NCBI GenBank assembly: GCA_024413875.1
Contig: JAKSVY010000045.1
Location: forward strand, 1 to 11,820
Direction: 5' to 3'
Length of the DNA: 11,820 nt
DNA from: Bacilli bacterium
GTDB lineage: Bacteria > Bacillota_I > Bacilli_A > RFN20 > CAG-826
The notes under the pieces are model-generated. The model had not been told where the DNA came from, searched no databases, and saw only the letters and a list, made by a program, of their open reading frames with translations. A program made the translations under genes and the position numbers. Shown piece after piece: positions 7,310 through 11,820 of the stretch; within the stretch, counting starts at the first letter, position 1; each line of letters opens with the position of its first letter.

Positions 7310-9728
7310 GCCTTCCTCTCCTTTCTGCACTAGGTGCATCTTTTCTATTAGCCATGTTCATATAGAACTCATCAATACTCGAATCTGGATGTTCAAGCTT
7401 CCATTCACGATATTTTTCAATCATGTCATCAATATCTGAGCTTGATGCATCTAAGTCTTCTGGATTATCGCTTATAGCATCTTCTTCTTTGTTGTCTACA
7501 ATTGGTTTGCCCTTCTTTTCTGGAGTTTCAACATTAGTTTGTTCTGCAAATACTGCGTTATTTCTAATAGTAATGTCGTAATAAACCTTGTCTTCTTCGA
7601 ACAATCTATCTTTATTACCTGAAATATCCATTGCTCCAATTTTGTAGAATGGAACTTTAAATGATGGGCTGAAGTAAGTCTTAAGTGGGTAGTTACCAAA
7701 GGTAACAATAATTGAGTGACCAATATCTCCAGGTTTATTAAGTCTTTGCAACTCTGAAGGATAAATAAGTGGTCTAACTTGAGTTTGAGCAGAGAAATTA
7801 ACATCCTTGCCTTGTGTTGATGTAGATGTTGAACCTGTAACAACCGTAATGTTTCCACATAATTCAGAGTATTCTTTACATGTGTTCATATCATTTGAAC
7901 CGATGAACATCTTAATACCACAGTTACCTTTAACGATGTCTGCTACAGTTTCACCATATACGTTATTAAGTTGTGAATAGGATTGAACAATCATACAGAA
8001 CCAAATCTTTCTTGAACGACCGACTGTAATGAACTTATCGAATTTTTCGATCTTTGGCATATTTCCAAACTCATCCATAATGAAATATACGTTACGTTTG
8101 AGGGATAACTCAGGTGTTGCGGAGGCAACTTTAATTAATGTTTTATAAATATTTAAGATGAAAATGGCTGCCAGGTTATGTCTTGTATCTTTTTCATCAG
8201 GTATTTTTAAGAATAATGCTGTTGGTTTTTCAGCAAGTGCTTCACTTGAGAAATCTGAAGCTGAAGTTAATGCACAGATACCACCATCATTGAACATTGT
8301 GAGCTTTTCATAAACAATGGACATGTATGAAGCTCTAGTTTGAGGTGCAGCATCAATAACTTGTTTTGCAAGAGAATAAGCTCTTGAAAGTGGATGTCTT
8401 CCTCTGAAGTACTTTCTTAATTCTTCATAGTCGTTTGAAGAATTTTGAAGAATCTTAGCTAAGTTAAAGAAGTTAAATTTCTCCTTACTCATGCCATAAG
8501 TGCCATCCTGATAGTCCTCAAGCATTGCGAGTAAAACTGCTAATGTGATGGATCTTGCACCTTTTTCCCAAGTTGGATCTTTTTCGTTTTCAACTGGAAT
8601 TAAAACTGAAACAAGGTCGTTTAAATCTTCATAAACTTCATCGAAAATTTTCTTTTTGTAAAGTTTCACTGCTATTAATAAATGTTCATATGTAGCATAA
8701 CCGTTGCCATCAAACTCAAACCATTCTTTCTTAAAGGCTTCAATAGGGTCTTTAAGCGTTAAACCGCTTTGTTGTGGGTCATCTTCCCTAGAAAATGCAG
8801 CTTTATAGGCTTGAGCATATTTATCAAAATTATCAAAAATTGAATCAAGTGGATTCCATCTATATGAAGAGTATGTATCACGAAGATCAATAACCTTAAC
8901 GTCATACCCCCTATCGCATAAATACTTAGAATGTAGGTTAAATAATTCACCTTTAGGGTCGGTAATAACCATTGATGAGCCGGCCTTGGTGGCTGCTAAA
9001 AGTTGAATCATTGGAGAAACGAATGTGGTTGTTTTACCAGAACCAGTAGAACCAATAACAAGTGAGTGACAAGGAGAATTGAATCTAACTTGCATGTTTT
9101 TATCTCTATCAATTAAAGAGGCAGCTACTGGAATACCATCTTTCTTCAAATCCTTTAAACCAGTGTATTTAACAGGTTTGAAGTTTTTGTCCTTCTCTTT
9201 TTTGTTCATCCATCTTGAATTTTCAAGATTTGATTTAATAGTTCCAAGCTTGCCTTTTCCTCTTAAACCACCACGTTTAAAGAAAAGCCAAATGTTTCTG
9301 TTAACAAATATTCCGTAAATTAAGCCAAAGGCCACCACGCAAACACCAACACATATCAAATAAGTGAAATCTTTTAGCTCAATAGCCTGTAATAAGAACC
9401 CTATCCAGTCTAAATCACTAAAAACGAATGAACACTTGATTAAACAATAGACAATAAATCCAAAGAAAATTGATATAACTAGAATTGAAGATAAGAATAC
9501 AACGACTTCTTGGAATGGACCGTCCGATATTTTTCTACAGAAGATGACATTTGAAATCAACATTAATAGTAAATAGAAGAATATTGCATAGTTTAAGAAT
9601 GGGAATAATTGGAAAACACCATTGTTGAAAAGAACGCCCATTGATTTGGTCACAAGAAAAGCAAGACCTGCAGCTAAATCTAGGCAGATGAGTTGAATTA
9701 TAACAATAATTGCAATCGATCTTTTCAT
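7299..9728 (-). CDS. virD4: VirD4/TraG-family type IV secretion coupling protein (conjugation ATPase)
   Basis: 809 aa, complete. Coupling proteins are hexameric membrane ATPases that bring relaxase-DNA or protein substrates to a type IV secretion channel. The N-terminus shows four hydrophobic segments (about residues 5-27, 41-64, 75-97 and 121-141), then a basic cytoplasmic stretch. Walker A is GSTGSGKT (226-233). It is followed by the family motif VITDPKGELF (254-263), Walker B YFIMDEFGNMPKI (548-560, D552/E553) and the conserved IVQSYSQL (580-587). Residues 300-450 between the motifs form the predicted helical all-alpha region. After about residue 700 the chain becomes acidic and low-complexity, then ends with a charged predicted helix (IDDMIEKYREWKLEHPD) and a basic tail. 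The layout is that of Gram-positive VirD4-like proteins from ICEs and large conjugative elements. The ATG is 1 nt after the upstream stop, with GGAAG 6 nt before it. All catalytic motifs are intact, so it should be active. Substrate is unknown: no relaxase lies in the window. Confidence 0.95.
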   Translation of the reverse strand: MKRSIAIIVIIQLICLDLAAGLAFLVTKSMGVLFNNGVFQLFPFLNYAIFFYLLLMLISNVIFCRKISDGPFQEVVVFLSSILVISIFFGFIVYCLIKCSFVFSDLDWIGFLLQAIELKDFTYLICVGVCVVAFGLIYGIFVNRNIWLFFKRGGLRGKGKLGTIKSNLENSRWMNKKEKDKNFKPVKYTGLKDLKKDGIPVAASLIDRDKNMQVRFNSPCHSLVIGSTGSGKTTTFVSPMIQLLAATKAGSSMVITDPKGELFNLHSKYLCDRGYDVKVIDLRDTYSSYRWNPLDSIFDNFDKYAQAYKAAFSREDDPQQSGLTLKDPIEAFKKEWFEFDGNGYATYEHLLIAVKLYKKKIFDEVYEDLNDLVSVLIPVENEKDPTWEKGARSITLAVLLAMLEDYQDGTYGMSKEKFNFFNLAKILQNSSNDYEELRKYFRGRHPLSRAYSLAKQVIDAAPQTRASYMSIVYEKLTMFNDGGICALTSASDFSSEALAEKPTALFLKIPDEKDTRHNLAAIFILNIYKTLIKVASATPELSLKRNVYFIMDEFGNMPKIEKFDKFITVGRSRKIWFCMIVQSYSQLNNVYGETVADIVKGNCGIKMFIGSNDMNTCKEYSELCGNITVVTGSTSTSTQGKDVNFSAQTQVRPLIYPSELQRLNKPGDIGHSIIVTFGNYPLKTYFSPSFKVPFYKIGAMDISGNKDRLFEEDKVYYDITIRNNAVFAEQTNVETPEKKGKPIVDNKEEDAISDNPEDLDASSSDIDDMIEKYREWKLEHPDSSIDEFYMNMANRKDAPSAERRGRRGK
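7316..7324 (-). promoter_or_regulatory. Shine-Dalgarno deciding the GTG start at 7309
   Basis: AAAGGAGAG on the minus strand, with AAAGGAG ending 8 nt before GTG 7309-7307. It lies inside the last codons of the coupling-protein gene and downstream of the longer ATG candidate at 7339, so it can serve the GTG but not the ATG. It indicates coupled expression of the exoprotein with the ATPase. Confidence 0.7.
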
Positions 9729-9729
9729 T

Positions 9730-11820
9730 TTATTCTTCCAAAGTTAAATTAACTGTGTAGTCACTCTTGTTATAGAGTTCAAAGTTCTTAGGATCCTTTC
9801 CGGTTTTTAGTTTAAAACCAACCTTTACTTGATATTTACCTGCTTCAGTTGGGTATTCGCCTAATGGAATTTGGACGAACGTGTTACCAACTCTTTTATA
9901 GTAAACACACTCAAGGTCTACATAATCGGAGACGGTGAGGAAGTTTTTAATATTTGATGGGTCATAAACATAACCACTTGGTGTCGCTTTTGCTGTTACA
10001 TCTAGTGGAACAATGTCTGTAAAGTCGACCCTGTACTTAAGAATATGCAAGAAAGGTTGTCTTACTTTTGCATTAAGTAATTCATAATGGTCGCTATCAT
10101 AGCCGCCTTCTTCATTTAAACTAAAATAGACGTGGACTCTATAATCGCCAGCTTCTTTTACCTTATCAGGAGTAATTTCTGCTCCGGATGGATCGTGATA
10201 AACAATTCTTGTATTAACACAATCTGTTGGAATACCTTCTAAAACATATTCCTGGGCCTCTTCGTTATAAATAACGGTTTGATCTTCTAATTGAACATCA
10301 ATTAAATCGATTACTTTCTTAACAATAATTAAACGTCCTGTTTCGGTAGGAATTCCTCTTACATCGTAATTGTCTGCAAGAAGACCTTCTTTTAACTTAA
10401 CATCAAAATTAACAATGTATGTTCCAACTTCTTTTGGTTTTTCTAAAACTAATTCTTGACCATTGAAAACATATGTTTTATTAACAATAATTTCTTCTGG
10501 TAATTTATTTGTAATTCCGTCTTCTGTTTTTGTTTCGATATCAAATTCATGAACATTTCCATCATATGTATATGTTTGAGAGGTGAAATCAAATTCAGTT
10601 AAATCCAATACTTTCTTTTGAATGTAAAGGACGCCTTCAACTTTTGGAACATTAATAAGATTGTAATTTTCTTCTTTGAAAGAATCATCCAAACCAAATG
10701 TTACTTTTACTGTATAAACTCCAACGGCACTTGGACTACCTGGTAATTCAACGCCTTTCTTATCAAAATATTTTCTAATTACTTTAATTCCTTTAGGAAC
10801 TTCAACATGAAAGTCTTGTATTTCGTTATTGAAATAAACTGTTTGAGCACCAACAAATTTAATACTCGATAAATCAATATTTTGTTTAGTAATTGTTAAC
10901 TTTGCTTTCATTGGTGCAATAGCTTCATGGTTAGAATCACCTTCGAAATATGCAATAGCTTCGTATTCGCCAGCGTCCTCTTGGACGTTGTTGTCATATG
11001 TTACTTTTACACCACTTGGTAATAAATCAGAATTGCCAATCAGAATGCTATGTTGAACGCCTTTTTCATATGGTTCAACCTTGTCTTCAAATGTAACGCC
11101 AGAGATATCATATGTGGCTTTTTTAATGGTTAATGTTGCGGAAATATTAGGAAGTTCATAGTAATTTGGGTTTGAACATGTTAAAACACCAGTGATTTCA
11201 TAAACACCAACATTTGTACAAGCATTTCCTTGGCTTGTTCCAATAAAATACTCAATTGTGCAATCTTCTGGAATATTATTAGCAACAATTTTCTTTTCCA
11301 AACCATCATAAACATATTCGGCATCTTCAAACTCAATAGCTTCAAGAAGTTTCTTATCATATTCCGACTTTGTAATCGTCAATGTGCCATTAAGTTCTTT
11401 GGCTTTATAACCTTCTTTAGAAACAATACATTTAACTTGATATGGGTTTTGGCTATATAAAGAGAAGGAATTTCCGTATGGGAAATAAACATTCGTTCCT
11501 TCTGGCAATGGACCAACCAAACTTAAGCCGTGAGACTTTCCATCATATGCAATAATTTCGTCTTTTAGCTTAAGATCATCACTAAATTCATTCTCAACAA
11601 TAGTAAAATCCACAATTGCATAGGTATTTTCACTATAATTGATCTTTACTTTCCAGTCTCCTGGTTCATAAAACTTGTACAAATCTTTCTTTTCAATCAT
11701 TGAAGCCTCAACAGGAACTTTTTCACTATTTCCGTTTTCATAAGTTACAATGAATGACAATTTAGAAAAATCAATTGCTCCAGCTTTCCAAACTTGCTCA
11801 TAATCGTGGTCAAAACTTAC
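9730..11820 (-). CDS. MBG/YDG-like repeat surface protein, C-terminal part (5' end outside window)
   Basis: This frame is open from the window edge to TAA at 9732-9730 (696 residues seen). A TTG at 11760 is an internal Leu, not a convincing start: the frame continues upstream (FDHDYEQVWKAGAIDFSK) in the same domain. The first part resembles a bacterial Ig-like module of the group that follows 'G.W.V...Y' patterns (residues up to about 80). Then come about seven MBG/YDG-like beta repeats. Each has the strand set YxYDG..., a 'P.g..v.Y' strand, '..G.Y.v...F', an 'N(Y/H)Y.L' turn and a closing L-(T/Y/I/H)-I-x-K linker. Such repeats form stalks of bacterial surface proteins and adhesins. There is no LPxTG motif, membrane segment or other anchor at the C-terminus, which ends plainly (VNLTLEE). 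Any export signal would lie upstream of the window. The gene is tightly coupled to the ATPase, so a role in the same process is inferred. Confidence 0.85.
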   Translation of the reverse strand, partial: VSFDHDYEQVWKAGAIDFSKLSFIVTYENGNSEKVPVEASMIEKKDLYKFYEPGDWKVKINYSENTYAIVDFTIVENEFSDDLKLKDEIIAYDGKSHGLSLVGPLPEGTNVYFPYGNSFSLYSQNPYQVKCIVSKEGYKAKELNGTLTITKSEYDKKLLEAIEFEDAEYVYDGLEKKIVANNIPEDCTIEYFIGTSQGNACTNVGVYEITGVLTCSNPNYYELPNISATLTIKKATYDISGVTFEDKVEPYEKGVQHSILIGNSDLLPSGVKVTYDNNVQEDAGEYEAIAYFEGDSNHEAIAPMKAKLTITKQNIDLSSIKFVGAQTVYFNNEIQDFHVEVPKGIKVIRKYFDKKGVELPGSPSAVGVYTVKVTFGLDDSFKEENYNLINVPKVEGVLYIQKKVLDLTEFDFTSQTYTYDGNVHEFDIETKTEDGITNKLPEEIIVNKTYVFNGQELVLEKPKEVGTYIVNFDVKLKEGLLADNYDVRGIPTETGRLIIVKKVIDLIDVQLEDQTVIYNEEAQEYVLEGIPTDCVNTRIVYHDPSGAEITPDKVKEAGDYRVHVYFSLNEEGGYDSDHYELLNAKVRQPFLHILKYRVDFTDIVPLDVTAKATPSGYVYDPSNIKNFLTVSDYVDLECVYYKRVGNTFVQIPLGEYPTEAGKYQVKVGFKLKTGKDPKNFELYNKSDYTVNLTLEE
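9733..11580 (-). repeat. Seven tandem MBG-like protein repeats
   Basis: Protein-level repeats separated by LTITK-type linkers. Approximate units: 11580-11368, 11367-11119, 11118-10885, 10884-10612, 10611-10315, 10314-10036 and 10035-9733. Linker variants seen are LTITK, LTIKK, LTITK, LYIQKK, LIIVKK and LHILK. Unit length rises from about 71 to 100 residues because of loop insertions. The copies are strongly diverged, so this is an old array rather than a recent DNA duplication. Confidence 0.75.
9735..9739 (-). promoter_or_regulatory. Shine-Dalgarno of the coupling-protein gene
   Basis: GGAAG on the minus strand, six nt before ATG 9728. It is embedded in the last codons of the MBG-repeat gene (Leu-Glu-Glu-stop), which leaves only 1 nt between stop and start. 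This supports one polycistronic message and coupled translation. Confidence 0.6.

Noticed and set aside
7496..7858. 120-codon minus-strand frame inside the coupling-protein gene
   Set aside because: It lies out of frame within a gene with intact Walker motifs. Its Leu/His/Gln-rich composition is typical of a shadow frame.
11758..11760. TTG 11760 as start of the MBG-repeat gene
   Set aside because: The frame stays open to the window edge, the upstream residues continue the same domain, and there is no signal peptide after the TTG.
1..11820. Alternative genetic code (TGA as Trp) as in Mycoplasma-like Mollicutes
   Set aside because: No in-frame TGA occurs in any of the four long frames, while Trp is regularly TGG; stops are TAA and TAG.
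1..11820. CRISPR array, tRNA or rRNA genes, insertion sequence ends, terminator hairpins
   Set aside because: The window is filled by coding sequence, with no non-coding gap above 1 nt. I saw no direct DNA repeats of array type, no transposase frame and no inverted repeat followed by a T-run between genes.

Overview
The window comes from a low-GC (roughly 35-37 % by eye) genome. It is read entirely from the minus strand and is almost 100 % coding: four long reading frames, no intergenic gap longer than 1 nt, and no RNA genes, CRISPR array or visible promoter or terminator. Stops are TAA and TAG, tryptophan is TGG and no in-frame TGA occurs, so the standard code fits. Low GC, AT-rich synonymous codons, a VirD4-type coupling ATPase of the kind found in Gram-positive conjugative elements, and very large Ig-repeat exoproteins suggest a Bacillota host (Bacilli/Erysipelotrichia-like or a related gut lineage). 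The host assignment is inference only.

Layout in transcription order, from high to low coordinates. (1) 11820-9730: the C-terminal 696 residues of a repeat protein made of about seven MBG/YDG-like beta domains, with its 5' end outside the window. (2) 9728-7299: a complete 809-aa VirD4/TraG-family type IV coupling protein with four N-terminal membrane segments, Walker A and Walker B. (3) 7309-5024: a secreted protein with signal peptide, Calx-beta domain, a large unrecognised beta-rich region and Ig-like modules. (4) 5037-1: an open frame of 1679 codons with no stop before the window edge, built of about a dozen degenerate Ig-like modules around one distinct non-Ig domain.

The most important reading is that (3) and (4) are probably one gene. 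Frame (3) ends inside an Ig-like module, and frame (4) starts within 14 nt of it in the +1 frame. Frame (4) lacks a signal peptide and a ribosome binding site, and begins with the missing second half of that module. Removing one A from a five-A run (5030-5034) joins them into a single frame of 2436 codons that still runs off the window. This is a sequencing indel, a real frameshift mutation or programmed +1 recoding; the window cannot decide which.

The genes are packed as one operon (1-nt gap, then an 11-nt overlap). The arrangement of giant surface-repeat protein, coupling ATPase and giant surface-repeat protein suggests a conjugative or mobilisable element, or a type IV secretion locus, that carries its own adhesins for cell-cell contact. 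No relaxase, VirB4 or other transfer gene lies in the window, so the mobile-element reading is inference from the coupling protein alone.
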